DNA of 64,000 nucleotides, from assembly GCA_903890485.1 (NCBI GenBank), contig CAITBM010000063.1:79056-143055 (forward strand), written 5' to 3'. Each line of letters begins with the position of its first letter. Position 1 is the first letter of the stretch. The DNA is from an uncultured Opitutaceae bacterium (GTDB lineage: Bacteria; Verrucomicrobiota; Verrucomicrobiia; Opitutales; Opitutaceae). The notes beneath the pieces were generated by a model. It had not been told where the DNA came from. It did not search any database and worked only from the letters and a program-made list of their open reading frames with translations. Made by a program: the position numbers and the translations under genes. Below are positions 15,973 to 24,136 of the stretch, one piece after another.

Positions 15973-17985
15973 ATGACTATGAACATGAATGGCTGTCCGG
16001 CAAAGGAACCCATGGGATTGCCTCATCTGATTCTTGCACTCCTGGCCGGGATGGTCGCGCTTGGGTCACCGGCTGTTGCCGGCGAGGTCATCCCCTTGGA
16101 TCCCCATGTGCAGGGCGCCGAATATGAAGGCATTGGGGCGGTGAGTGCCGGGGCCTCCTCGCGCCTCCTCATCGATTATCCCGAGCCGGAACGAAGCCGA
16201 ATCCTCGACTGGCTCTTCCTGCCCCAATACGGCGCGGGTTTTCAGCACCTCAAGGTTGAAGTCGGCGGAGAGATCAATTCCACGGACGGAACTGAGCCGA
16301 CCCACGCGCGGACAAGGTCCGAACTGACCACGCCAAAGCGGGAGTATTTCGAGAGAGGTTATGAATGGTGGCTGATGAGTGAAGCGGTGAAGCGAAACCC
16401 GGGGATCGTTCTGGACTGCCTGCCGTGGGGAGCTCCGGGGTGGATCGGCGGCGGACAATACTACTCCCAGGACATGGCGGATTACTTGGTGGGATTTCTT
16501 CGGGGAGCGCGCGAATATCATCGCTTGAATATTCGTTACGTCGGCGTGTGGAACGAAAAGGATAACGATGCGAACTGGATCAAGCTTCTCAGACAAACCT
16601 TGGACGCGAATGGGTTCGGGGAGGTGAGAATTGTGGGAGGCGACATGAATGGACCGCCTGAGCAGCAATGGAAACTTGCCGAGGCCGCGGCGAAGGATCC
16701 GGAACTTGCCCGATGCCTCCATGCCATTGGAGTCCACTATACCTATGGGGAACAACCCAACTCAGTCGCCCACCTCAAGGCAGCAGGCGTTCGCATCTGG
16801 GCTTCCGAGCAGGGGGAATGGGATTGGGCCACAATGCAGCCCTATTTTCATCAAAGATCATCGGACCTGAACCGGCTGTTCCTCGACAGTGGCGTGACAA
16901 AAGTTGAATTCTGGAGCCCGGTCACAAGTTACTACGACTGTCTCCCCGCTCCGGGGTCTGGTGTGATTACAGCCAACACCCCATGGTCGGGGGCATTTGA
17001 AATTATGCCCACGCTGTGGTCGGTGGCGCATTACACCCAGTTTGTCGTGCCGGGATGGCGCATCCTGAAGGAGGTCGGGCGAAAGCTTCCTCAAGGCGGG
17101 AGTCTGGTCGGGTTCTCCTCTCCCGATGGCGAAGATGTCTCAATTGTGATCGATACAACGGGCGCGAAGGGTGACCAAGAGTTGAACTTTTCCCCTCAGC
17201 TGGCCTTGGCGCAAAAGAAATTGCATGTGTGGCGGACGGACCAGATGGAACAGTTTATCAGGAATCAGGACCTGAATCTCACGAACGGGCTATGGACGCT
17301 CACCGTTAATCCGAACTGCACCTACACGCTAACTACAACGGTTGGTCAGCGAAAGGGAGAGGCATCAGGACCCACCCGACGGCCTTTTCCTCTGCCCTAT
17401 AAGGAAGATTTTGAAGGCTATACCGCGCACAGCATGCCTCGCTTCCTTTGTGACCAAGGTGGAGCTTTCGAGGTGGTCGATAATAATGAGGGTGGGCACA
17501 GTCTGAGACAGCAAGTGAGCGAGCCCGGGATCGATTGGTCCAAGGGGACCTATGCCTATTCGGTGCTCGGAGATGACCACTGGACCGATATCTCCATCAG
17601 TGTTAATGCTGCGTTCGAGGCAACGACCGACGGCGCGGGGAAGCCATCTGATCGATCAATCGGAATACTGGCTCGATGGAATCCCGGAGCAACGTGGCTC
17701 CATTTCTACACGCCAAATCCTGCTGGATACTGTTTGCGCTTGTATGAAAGCGGCCGCTGGCAGGTTGCGACGGCGCGCTCGATTCTTGCCGAGGGCAAAG
17801 TGGAATCCCCGCGAACTTCCAGACAACACCTTTCGCTCCGGTGCCAAGGCGCGCGTCTCCAAGCAGGATTGAATGGGCACCTGCTTGCCGAGATCACCGA
17901 CTATACCTATCAACGAGGGCTGGTCGGGATCTACAGCGGATTCCACGCCTCGCTTTTCGATGACATCGTCGTTGAATCGCCCTGA
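15973..17985 (+). CDS. Secreted GH59-type glycosidase (galactosylceramidase-like)
   Basis: A 670-residue protein with a signal peptide (about residues 15-36, LPHLILALLAGMVALGSPAV). The TIM-barrel part resembles galactocerebrosidase: it opens with YEGIGAVSAGASSRLLIDYPE, has the acid/base glutamate in GVWNEKDND (about Glu193) and the nucleophile in IWASEQGEWD (about Glu277), then a beta-sandwich and a C-terminal lectin-like domain (about residues 475-670) ending in a YQRGLVGIYSGFHASLFDDI segment. It should release beta-galactose from a lipid or glycan outside the cytoplasm. Base composition is clearly less GC-rich than the flanking genes, and the gene lies in the segment bordered by tRNA-Gln, which suggests acquisition. 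Confidence 0.88.
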   Translation: MTMNMNGCPAKEPMGLPHLILALLAGMVALGSPAVAGEVIPLDPHVQGAEYEGIGAVSAGASSRLLIDYPEPERSRILDWLFLPQYGAGFQHLKVEVGGEINSTDGTEPTHARTRSELTTPKREYFERGYEWWLMSEAVKRNPGIVLDCLPWGAPGWIGGGQYYSQDMADYLVGFLRGAREYHRLNIRYVGVWNEKDNDANWIKLLRQTLDANGFGEVRIVGGDMNGPPEQQWKLAEAAAKDPELARCLHAIGVHYTYGEQPNSVAHLKAAGVRIWASEQGEWDWATMQPYFHQRSSDLNRLFLDSGVTKVEFWSPVTSYYDCLPAPGSGVITANTPWSGAFEIMPTLWSVAHYTQFVVPGWRILKEVGRKLPQGGSLVGFSSPDGEDVSIVIDTTGAKGDQELNFSPQLALAQKKLHVWRTDQMEQFIRNQDLNLTNGLWTLTVNPNCTYTLTTTVGQRKGEASGPTRRPFPLPYKEDFEGYTAHSMPRFLCDQGGAFEVVDNNEGGHSLRQQVSEPGIDWSKGTYAYSVLGDDHWTDISISVNAAFEATTDGAGKPSDRSIGILARWNPGATWLHFYTPNPAGYCLRLYESGRWQVATARSILAEGKVESPRTSRQHLSLRCQGARLQAGLNGHLLAEITDYTYQRGLVGIYSGFHASLFDDIVVESP

Positions 17986-18165
17986 AGCTAGGAGTACCCG
18001 CGCTGGGTACCAAGCAGCCTGCCTGAAGAGTGAAGCAAAAATATCGAATCCGCCGCTCGAATTGGATGGGAGCCGGGTTTGTTTAGCTTTCAGACGTTGC
18101 CCCGTCTCCCCGCCCTCAGAGGGAGTTCCCCTCGAAAACAGGCCGATTCGCTTCAAAAAGCTCGT

Positions 18166-18189
18166 GGTTTGGCTCCGACCGGGCAGCCA
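18166..18189 (+). repeat. Degenerate copy of the tRNA-Gln 3' end (possible attachment-site half)
   Basis: CCGGGCAGCCA at 18179-18189 is identical to the last 11 bases of the tRNA gene (15200-15210). The 13 bases before it (GGTTTGGCTCCGA) align to the T-arm sequence with 9 of 14 positions matching and one gap, giving about 20 of 25 overall. Same orientation as the tRNA. No integrase gene is present between the copies. Confidence 0.4.
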
Positions 18190-18309
18190 TTCGACGCGCT
18201 ACGCTTGCTCATGGCCTGCGGCCGGCGAACCAAAGACCAATACCCTCCAGATCACCGAATCACTCCAGACTGCGCGTCGAATGGCCCTGAGCAAGCGCAG
18301 CGCGTCGAA
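18190..18309. repeat. Inverted repeat pair, 21-base arms
   Basis: The 21 bases at 18190-18210 (TTCGACGCGCTACGCTTGCT plus C) match the reverse complement of 18289-18309 at 20 of 21 positions. They could form a stem with a loop of 78 bases. The outer part of the left arm continues directly from the tRNA-like copy. Confidence 0.7.
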
Positions 18310-18364
18310 CGGGCAGCTTGTGGTCACGCGCGGTCCGAGCACCGCTTGCTCATGGCCTGCGGCC
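18202..18364. repeat. Direct repeat pair, 22 bases
   Basis: The 22 bases at 18202-18223 recur exactly at 18343-18364 (core CTTGCTCATGGCCTGCGG). The second copy is followed by a CAAAGGCCTTGAGCGGAGTC segment. The arrangement suggests decayed copies of one repeat family. Confidence 0.75.
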
Positions 18365-18684
18365 AAAGGCCTTGAGCGGAGTCGAGAGGCCGGCCTCCCC
18401 GAACCAGATGAATATGTTAATCGCAGAAGCGCGGCGAATGGCCCCGAGCCTGTCGAGGGGCACGTGCGTCGTCTATTTCTTCTGATGACAAGAAATGCGC
18501 AGTGAATCGCCATTTTCGCGCACTTCCGCGAATGTCCTCGTGGATTAACAGGATGAGGAGCTGCGTCGCAGCCTCCGCTTGAGCCGTGAGTGGTGCCGGC
18601 AACAGGCGCGACCCGACTGGCTCTGGAACGCCATGCAAGGCCGCAGCTTTGGGCAGAGCGCCCAGGCCGGGGTTGACGAGTGCG

Positions 18685-19038
18685 TTAGTTCGGGGCCTGC
18701 GCCTTGGCGCTGTGGCGGTAGTGAATCACCCGCACCTTCTCCAGTGTCACCAGCCCGCCGCCCATCATGGGTTCCAGGACGCCGAGGAATGCGTTGATCT
18801 TCGACTCCTCGTCCACGATCTCGACCACCATGGGAAGGTCGTTGGAGAGCCGGAGAATCTTGGCCGTGTGGAGCCGGCTTGTGGGTCCGAAACCCATGGG
18901 GCTGCGCAGGACTGTCGCGCCCGCAAGGCCCTGCTCTCGGGCCTTGAGCACGATGGCCTCGTAGAGGGGATGGCTGCCGTGCCGGTCGGATTCCCCGATG
19001 AAGATCCTCAGGAGCAGGGATTCTGTGGGTAGGTTCAT
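18685..19038 (-). CDS. DUF190 family protein, fluoride-operon partner
   Basis: A 117-residue DUF190 protein. The fold resembles PII signalling proteins: LLLRIFIGESDRHG, HPLYEAIVLKAREQGLAGATV, a GFG segment and LPMVVEIVDEESKINAFLGVLEPMM. It starts 2 bases after the crcB stop, behind the same fluoride riboswitch. DUF190 genes often accompany crcB and a regulatory role on the channel has been suggested, but it is not proven. The open frame extends upstream through crcB in another reading frame; that extension is not real. Confidence 0.88.
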   Translation of the reverse strand: MNLPTESLLLRIFIGESDRHGSHPLYEAIVLKAREQGLAGATVLRSPMGFGPTSRLHTAKILRLSNDLPMVVEIVDEESKINAFLGVLEPMMGGGLVTLEKVRVIHYRHSAKAQAPN

Positions 19039-19040
19039 GT

Positions 19041-19439
19041 TCAGTTTCCCTTGAGGGCGTTGATCCAGGTGGCGCAGAGGTGCCCGAGCCACACCGCAAT
19101 GAAACAGACGACAAAGGTGCCGGTTGCGTTTGCCCCCGCGCTCATCCACTCGCCCTCGCGGGCCAGGTTGAGCGTCTGGAGGCTGAAGGAGGAGTAGGTC
19201 GTGAATCCCCCTAGGATTCCGGTCATCACGAATTGGCGGGCCGTGGGGCCCACCAGGACCCGCCCGTCGGGGCTTGTGAGCGTGTTGAAGAATCCGATCA
19301 CGAACGATCCCGAGACATTGATGATGAACGTGCCCCACGGGAACGTCCCGCCGAAGCTGTCGGCGACGATTCCCGAAAGGGCGAACCGGGCGAGGCCCCC
19401 AAGGCCGCTTCCCAAGAAGATCCAGAAGTAGAGGTGCAT
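19041..19439 (-). CDS. crcB: Fluoride channel CrcB/Fluc
   Basis: A 132-residue membrane protein with four hydrophobic helices. Hallmarks are GSGLGGLARFALSG, FPWGTFIINVSGSFVIGF with the conserved asparagine, and GILGGFTTYSSFSLQTL with the TYSSF track lining the pore. It exports fluoride as a dual-topology dimer. The ATG at 19439 is preceded by AGGA six bases away; the more upstream ATG lies inside the riboswitch and is rejected. Paired with DUF190 under fluoride control. Confidence 0.96.
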   Translation of the reverse strand: MHLYFWIFLGSGLGGLARFALSGIVADSFGGTFPWGTFIINVSGSFVIGFFNTLTSPDGRVLVGPTARQFVMTGILGGFTTYSSFSLQTLNLAREGEWMSAGANATGTFVVCFIAVWLGHLCATWINALKGN

Positions 19440-19464
19440 AATTTTCCTAGAGCGTTGATTCGCA

Positions 19465-19536
19465 GTAGGAGTCATCAGCACCGACTTTCGTCGGGCGGTT
19501 TCCCGCGGGGAGCGGGTCGGCAGATTCCATTGCCGA
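19465..19536 (-). ncRNA. Fluoride riboswitch (crcB motif)
   Basis: On the minus strand the RNA begins CGGCAATGGAATCTGCCG (first stem with the conserved ATGG), continues with a CCCGC/GCGGG hairpin, AAACCGCC, a CGAC-GAAA-GTCG hairpin and ends with the diagnostic GCTGATGACTCCTAC. This matches the crcB motif in order and in all invariant parts. It lies 25 bases before the crcB start codon. No strong terminator follows, so control by access to the ribosome-binding site is likely. Confidence 0.95.
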
Positions 19537-19589
19537 TGGGGCCAAGGCTTGGAGGGCCGCCTCGGTCCTTCAAGAGCAAAAGGGCGGGC

Positions 19590-21047
19590 CTAGAGGCCCT
19601 CGGGGTGGGTCGCGGGCTCCAGGAGACGGTTCTTGAAGGCGGGCCCCGACCAGGTCAGGTGGAGGCTTGCCGGTCCTGTCGCGTGCACGTAGCGGACGAC
19701 GACCGTATAGTTGCGGTAGGAATCGAGCGCCATCTCCCCGGTTGCGGTGCCGCGGCCCAGGGCGTCCTTCTTCACCACGAGCTTTCCCTCGACCAGGATC
19801 TGGACCTTGCCGTCGGAGTCGGCTGCAAAGGTGTAGGTGCCCGCCGTGTCAGCGTGGACGGAGGTCCGGTATTCGACCGAGAAATGGTCCTTGGGGACGC
19901 CGGCCGAGGCGTCCGGGGAGCCGACCCCGGGCTCGTCCACCAGGTCAAAGTCGACGAAGGGGGTGACCGAGGTCTTGGCCAGCTGGGCGAAGGCCGGGTC
20001 CTTGTAATAGCTGGCCATGAAAAAGTGCGTGTGGGCGTAGCCGCTCGGCCCCAGGAGAGCCTTCACGTCGGCAATGGACCAGGGGTGGCCGTCGGGGTAG
20101 ACGATCCCGTGGAAGGGGGTGGGGGTCTCGTCCTTCCTGGGCTTCTCGCGGTTCTCATCCCAGGCAAACCGGCAGTTGTCCCGCCCGATTCCGAACTCCC
20201 ACATGATATAGCCCACCTTCCCCTTGAAGTGCTCGACCACCCCGGGGACCGACTGGCCCTGGCGGTTCATGCATTCGGTGCACAGCATGTGGGCGTCCCC
20301 GACGATCGTGTAGGATCCGTATTCGTGCCACGAGGGGAAGTCGGAGAACGGGGCCCCGGAGAATTCCTTTCCGGTCGCGGTCACGGGGATCGTGGAGCCG
20401 GTCTCCTTGATCCAGAGGAGGGCGTCCTTTTCGAGCTTCACGGTGTCCTCCGACTTGTTGGGCTCATTGTAGATCTCCCAGAACACAACGCGCGGGTCCG
20501 CCTTGTGGGCGTTCACGATGTCCTGCACGTAGGCCTTCAGGCCCTGGCGGTGCTGCTCGTAGTGGGCCCGCACCTCGTCGCCCGGACACACGAGCCATTG
20601 GCTGTTGTGGACCCCGGGAATCGGGGCGGGGTAGCGGTAGTCCGCGGAGAGGAGATCCTTGGGCGGCTGGTTCCAGCAGTCGTCAAAGAAGACAAACTCG
20701 GTGCGGATCCCGTACTTGGTGGCCCGGGCCAGGAAGTCTTCGATGTCGGAGAGGAGGGCATCCTTCTTCTTCAGGTAGACATAGTAGTGAAGGTAGACCC
20801 GGACCACGTTGATGCCGTAGGTCGAGGCATAGTGGAGTTCCCGCTCATTGACCTCGGGGTCGTACTGGTCCCACTGCTGGGCCTCGTTCACCGCGTTCGT
20901 GGGGACGAATACTGTGCCCTGGACCCAGCGCCAGTCCCGGTCGGCTGTGGCCGAAGCCTTCGGCTCGCTCGGGGCTGTCGTGTTCACGGAGCATCCGGCG
21001 GTCGCCAATAGGGTGCAAACCAGGAGGGCCCTGAGCGTGGGGTTCAT
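19590..21047 (-). CDS. Secreted lipoprotein, GH5-like glycoside hydrolase with PA14-like domain
   Basis: A 485-residue lipoprotein: LLVCTLLATAGCS is a good lipobox. Residues about 40-370 form a clan-A TIM barrel, with the presumed acid/base in VVFWEIYNEPN (about Glu190) and nucleophile in GYIMWEFGIGRDN (about Glu282). The C-terminal 120 residues (FSVEYRTSVHADTAGTYTF, then ADSDGKVQILVEGKLVV) look like a PA14 carbohydrate-binding beta-barrel. It should act on beta-linked glycans at the cell surface; the substrate is uncertain. It is divergent from the phosphatase gene and separated from it by 159 bases. Confidence 0.8.
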   Translation of the reverse strand: MNPTLRALLVCTLLATAGCSVNTTAPSEPKASATADRDWRWVQGTVFVPTNAVNEAQQWDQYDPEVNERELHYASTYGINVVRVYLHYYVYLKKKDALLSDIEDFLARATKYGIRTEFVFFDDCWNQPPKDLLSADYRYPAPIPGVHNSQWLVCPGDEVRAHYEQHRQGLKAYVQDIVNAHKADPRVVFWEIYNEPNKSEDTVKLEKDALLWIKETGSTIPVTATGKEFSGAPFSDFPSWHEYGSYTIVGDAHMLCTECMNRQGQSVPGVVEHFKGKVGYIMWEFGIGRDNCRFAWDENREKPRKDETPTPFHGIVYPDGHPWSIADVKALLGPSGYAHTHFFMASYYKDPAFAQLAKTSVTPFVDFDLVDEPGVGSPDASAGVPKDHFSVEYRTSVHADTAGTYTFAADSDGKVQILVEGKLVVKKDALGRGTATGEMALDSYRNYTVVVRYVHATGPASLHLTWSGPAFKNRLLEPATHPEGL

Positions 21048-21206
21048 GCCTGAGTAGAAGGCCGCAGGCGGGCGCCGTGCAACACCCGTTTGCGGAAAGC
21101 GACGGCCGGGCGCGAAGGTGCCGCCCCGGCCAACTCGGCGTTAAGATGCCGTTACGAGCCAGCTGCCGCATTGCGCGCCCGCGCACTCGGCCGGTAGGAT
21201 GGCGCT

Positions 21207-22439
21207 GTGAACCGGGAACGCAACCGCCCCCTCGAGCTCCGCTCCATGCTGGGCCACAGCGAGTGGATTGCCGCGGACGCCCCCCTGGAGGCGGTCCACA
21301 GGCGGTTCGCGGACAACAGCACGGACTTCATGGCGGTGTGCGAGGGCCCGAGGCTCCTCGGCGTGTGCGCCCGCCGGCAGATCGCCATGCAGCTGGGCGC
21401 CCGCTTCGGGTTCGCGCTCTTCGCCCAGAGCCCGGTTAGGGAGCATATGATGGCCGATCCCCTCTGCCTGAACGAATTTGCGCCCCTTAACGAGGTCTTG
21501 GAGTCCGTGGCCGCGCGCTCCAACGCCAACTTCTACGACGATGTCCTGGTGGTCGACGCCTCGGGGCAGTTCGTGGGCTTCATCTTCGTCCATGAGCTAG
21601 TGCGTCTGCAGACGGAGATGCTCCTCGGCAACATCGACGAACTGGAGCGCTCGCGCCTCGAGATCGCCGAGAAGAACCGCATCCTCGAGGAGGATGTCCT
21701 GATGGCCAGGGAGGTGCAGCTTGCGATGCTTCCCCAGAACGGGGCCGCGGCAGACCCCTCGCTCCGGTGGGCGTTCCGCTCCGAATACCGTCCCTCGGGA
21801 GGGGTGAGCGGGGACTTCTTCCAGCTGATCCGGATCTCGGACGAGTCGGCGGGCGTCCTCGTGTGCGACGTGATGGGCCACGGGGTCCGCTCGGCGCTGG
21901 TGACGGCGATGCTCCGGGCGTTCTCGGAGGACCTGCGCTCGACGGCGTCGGACCCGGGGGCCCTCCTCACGCGCCTGAACCAGTGCCTGATGGGAGTCCT
22001 CCGGCAGACGGCCAACATGCTCTTCGTCACCGCGGCCTACGCGGTCGTGGACATCGGCAAGGGGACCCTCGCGTACGGCCAGGCCGGCCATCCGACCGGT
22101 TTCCTGAGGCTGGCCTCCGGCCGGGTGGAGGCGCTTCCCGCCGAGGGCGACGTCGCCGGGCCAGCCCTCGGCCTCATTCCCGACTACCCCTTTGTCACCG
22201 GGGTCCGAAGCCTCGGCTTGGGCGACACCGTGATCCTCTTCACGGACGGGCTCACCGAGGCTCGAAGCGCCGCCGGCGAGGAGTGGGGCCAGGACCGGCT
22301 TGCCGAGGAGATTGCCCGCGATCCGTCGGTCGAAAACCGGGACCTCCTTCCGCGGCTTGTCGAGGCCGCGAGCCGCTTCGCCGGCGGAGGGGCCTTTGAG
22401 GACGACGTGTGCCTGGTGGCGCTCACGGCGGGACCGTGA
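21207..22439 (+). CDS. SpoIIE/RsbU-type serine phosphatase with CBS-like input domain
   Basis: A 410-residue signalling protein. Residues about 10-135 look like a tandem CBS domain (PLEAVHRRFADNSTDFMAVC, later FYDDVLVVDASGQFVGFI). A coiled-coil linker follows (ELERSRLEIAEKNRILEED) with VLMAREVQLAMLPQ, the entry to the PP2C-type phosphatase. Metal-binding residues are in GGVSGDFFQL, VLVCDVMGHGVRSALVTA, DTVILFTDGLTEA and GAFEDDVCLVAL. It would dephosphorylate a serine on an anti-sigma antagonist; no such partner is adjacent. Translation starts at a GTG. Confidence 0.88.
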   Translation: MNRERNRPLELRSMLGHSEWIAADAPLEAVHRRFADNSTDFMAVCEGPRLLGVCARRQIAMQLGARFGFALFAQSPVREHMMADPLCLNEFAPLNEVLESVAARSNANFYDDVLVVDASGQFVGFIFVHELVRLQTEMLLGNIDELERSRLEIAEKNRILEEDVLMAREVQLAMLPQNGAAADPSLRWAFRSEYRPSGGVSGDFFQLIRISDESAGVLVCDVMGHGVRSALVTAMLRAFSEDLRSTASDPGALLTRLNQCLMGVLRQTANMLFVTAAYAVVDIGKGTLAYGQAGHPTGFLRLASGRVEALPAEGDVAGPALGLIPDYPFVTGVRSLGLGDTVILFTDGLTEARSAAGEEWGQDRLAEEIARDPSVENRDLLPRLVEAASRFAGGGAFEDDVCLVALTAGP

Positions 22440-22503
22440 GGGCGGCGGGTTGCCAGAATGCGATAACCCGATCACGGTAGGGGCGCCCCCCGATCCCCAA
22501 CGC

Positions 22504-22902
22504 ATGACGGTATCAAGGTTCAAGATCATTGAGAACGGCCTGAAGTGCAGGTGCCCCAACTGCGGGCTCCCCACGCTCTTCCGCTCGGACAGCCGGTTCA
22601 AAGTGAACGAGACGTGCCCGAACTGCGACCTTCGCATCGAGAACGGTGATGGCGCCTTTCTCGGCCCGTTTGCGATCAACTACGGCGTCACGGCCTTCGG
22701 CGTCATCATCCCGGTGATCGTCCTCTACGCCACGGGACGGATCGGGGCCCGGGTCGCGCTCCCGGCATGTTTTGCGGGGGCGCTCCTTGTCCCGCTCCTC
22801 CTCTACCGCGTCTCCTGGGGATGGTGGCTCATGCTCTATTATTTCTTTCTCCCTGCCAACCTGCCGGCGAACCGGATGGGCAGAGAGGAGGATGACCGTT
22901 GA
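22504..22902 (+). CDS. DUF983 family zinc-ribbon membrane protein
   Basis: A 132-residue protein with an N-terminal zinc ribbon (CRCPNCGLPTLF then CPNCDL) and two membrane helices (ITVGVTAF-type segment GVTAFGVIIPVIVLYATG, and WWLMLYYFFLPANL). This matches the DUF983 layout. The stop overlaps the presumed start of the chromate transporter by 11 bases, so the two are probably co-transcribed. Function is unknown. Confidence 0.75.
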   Translation: MTVSRFKIIENGLKCRCPNCGLPTLFRSDSRFKVNETCPNCDLRIENGDGAFLGPFAINYGVTAFGVIIPVIVLYATGRIGARVALPACFAGALLVPLLLYRVSWGWWLMLYYFFLPANLPANRMGREEDDR

Positions 22903-24136
22903 CGCCGGGCGGGCCACGCACGGAGCCTTCTGGGCCCAAATCATGAACCCAACGTGGCTGCAAAAGCTTGCCGAGGTTGCGGGCGCCTTCCTGAAGCTGG
23001 GCCTCACCTCATTTGGCGGGCCGGTGGCGCACCTGGGGTATTTCAGGACGGAGTTCGTGGAGAAGAGGCGGTGGATCGATGACCAGGCGTATGCGGATGT
23101 CGTCGCGCTCTGCCAGATGCTCCCCGGGCCCGCGAGCAGCCAGGTGGTCTTCTGCCTCGGCATGCGTCGGGCGGGAATCGCCGGCGCGCTCCTTGCGTCG
23201 CTCTGCTTCACGCTCCCGTCCGCGGTGGCTATGATCCTTTTTGCCTACGGGGTCGCCGGCAGGGGCGCCGTCTCGGGCTCCGGCTGGCTCCACGGGCTCA
23301 AGCTCTGCGCCGTGTCGGTCGTTGGACTCGCGGTCTGGGGCATGGGGACAAAGTTGTGCCCGGACTGGCCCCGGCGCCTGGTGGCCCTTGCCGTCTCGGC
23401 CACCGTTCTTCTCGCACCCGGATCGTGGATCCAGCTCGCGGCGATGGCTGCCTGCGCGCTGGCGGGATCCTGGATATTTGCCGACCGGCAGCCGGCGCCC
23501 CGGGCGGACCCTGCGCTCGGAGCCGGCCATGCCTGGGCGGCAGCATCCCTCCTGACGTTTGGCGTGCTGTTGGTTGGCCTTCCCCTCATCGCGCGCTCAA
23601 ACGCCAGCCGCACGGTTGCCGTGGTTGACGGCTTTTATCGGGCAGGTTCGATGGTGTTCGGGGGCGGACACGTGGTGCTCCCTCTTCTCAGGGCGGAGGT
23701 GGTCCCCAAGGGCTGGATCGGGGACGATGCCTTCATGGCCGGCTACGGCGCTGCCCAGGCCGTCCCGGGACCTCTGTTCACCTTTGCTGGGTACCTGGGA
23801 ACCGTGATCCAGGGGCCTCCCCACGCCTGGGCGGGGGGAGTGCTGGCGCTCCTCGCCATCTTCCTGCCGGCATGGCTTTTGGCCGGCGGCGCCCTCCCGT
23901 TCTGGCACTCGCTCCGCGGCATGGGCCGGGCGCAGGGCGCCCTTGCCGGAGCCAACGCCGCCGTGGTCGGCATCCTGCTTGCGGCGTTCTGCCGTCCAGT
24001 CTGCACCGAGGCGATCCGCGGTCCCTGGGACGTCCTGGCCGCCGCGGTGGCAGCGCTCGCCCTGGCGAGACTCAAGGCTCCGGCCTGGCTGATGGTGGTC
24101 CTCATGGCCGCCGCGGGCCAATGGGTCCTTCGCTAA
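22892..24136 (+). CDS. chrA: Chromate transporter ChrA, two-domain form
   Basis: A 414-residue membrane protein with two CHR domains. The first has LTSFGGPVAHLGYFRTEFV and MLPGPASSQVVFCLGMRRAG; the second has FGGGHVVLPLLRAEVVPKGW and AAQAVPGPLFTFAGYLG. Known members export chromate. The ATG at 22892 is assumed; ATG 22943 (MNPTWLQKLAE) is an equally possible start. It ends convergently with the DedA gene, the stop codons sharing three bases. Confidence 0.9.
   Translation: MTVDAGRATHGAFWAQIMNPTWLQKLAEVAGAFLKLGLTSFGGPVAHLGYFRTEFVEKRRWIDDQAYADVVALCQMLPGPASSQVVFCLGMRRAGIAGALLASLCFTLPSAVAMILFAYGVAGRGAVSGSGWLHGLKLCAVSVVGLAVWGMGTKLCPDWPRRLVALAVSATVLLAPGSWIQLAAMAACALAGSWIFADRQPAPRADPALGAGHAWAAASLLTFGVLLVGLPLIARSNASRTVAVVDGFYRAGSMVFGGGHVVLPLLRAEVVPKGWIGDDAFMAGYGAAQAVPGPLFTFAGYLGTVIQGPPHAWAGGVLALLAIFLPAWLLAGGALPFWHSLRGMGRAQGALAGANAAVVGILLAAFCRPVCTEAIRGPWDVLAAAVAALALARLKAPAWLMVVLMAAAGQWVLR

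Larger units (their letters stand above)
17986..18684. other. Gene-free 700-base segment with dispersed repeats
   Basis: I see no convincing gene here; the frames that are open are rich in repeated motifs. It holds a degenerate copy of the tRNA-Gln 3' end, an inverted and a direct repeat built on TTCGACGCGC and CTTGCTCATGGCC motifs, a CCGAGCCTGTCGAGG motif near 18448, and GGATTAACAGGATGAGG near 18542, a type of short sequence often scattered in intergenic DNA. Confidence 0.6.

Noticed and set aside
18079..18513. Open frames in the repeat-rich stretch right of the GH59 gene
   Set aside because: They are built from the repeated motifs and have no protein-like pattern.
19440..19481. Earlier ATG for crcB adding 14 residues
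   Set aside because: It lies inside the fluoride riboswitch, and the later ATG has a good AGGA at six bases.
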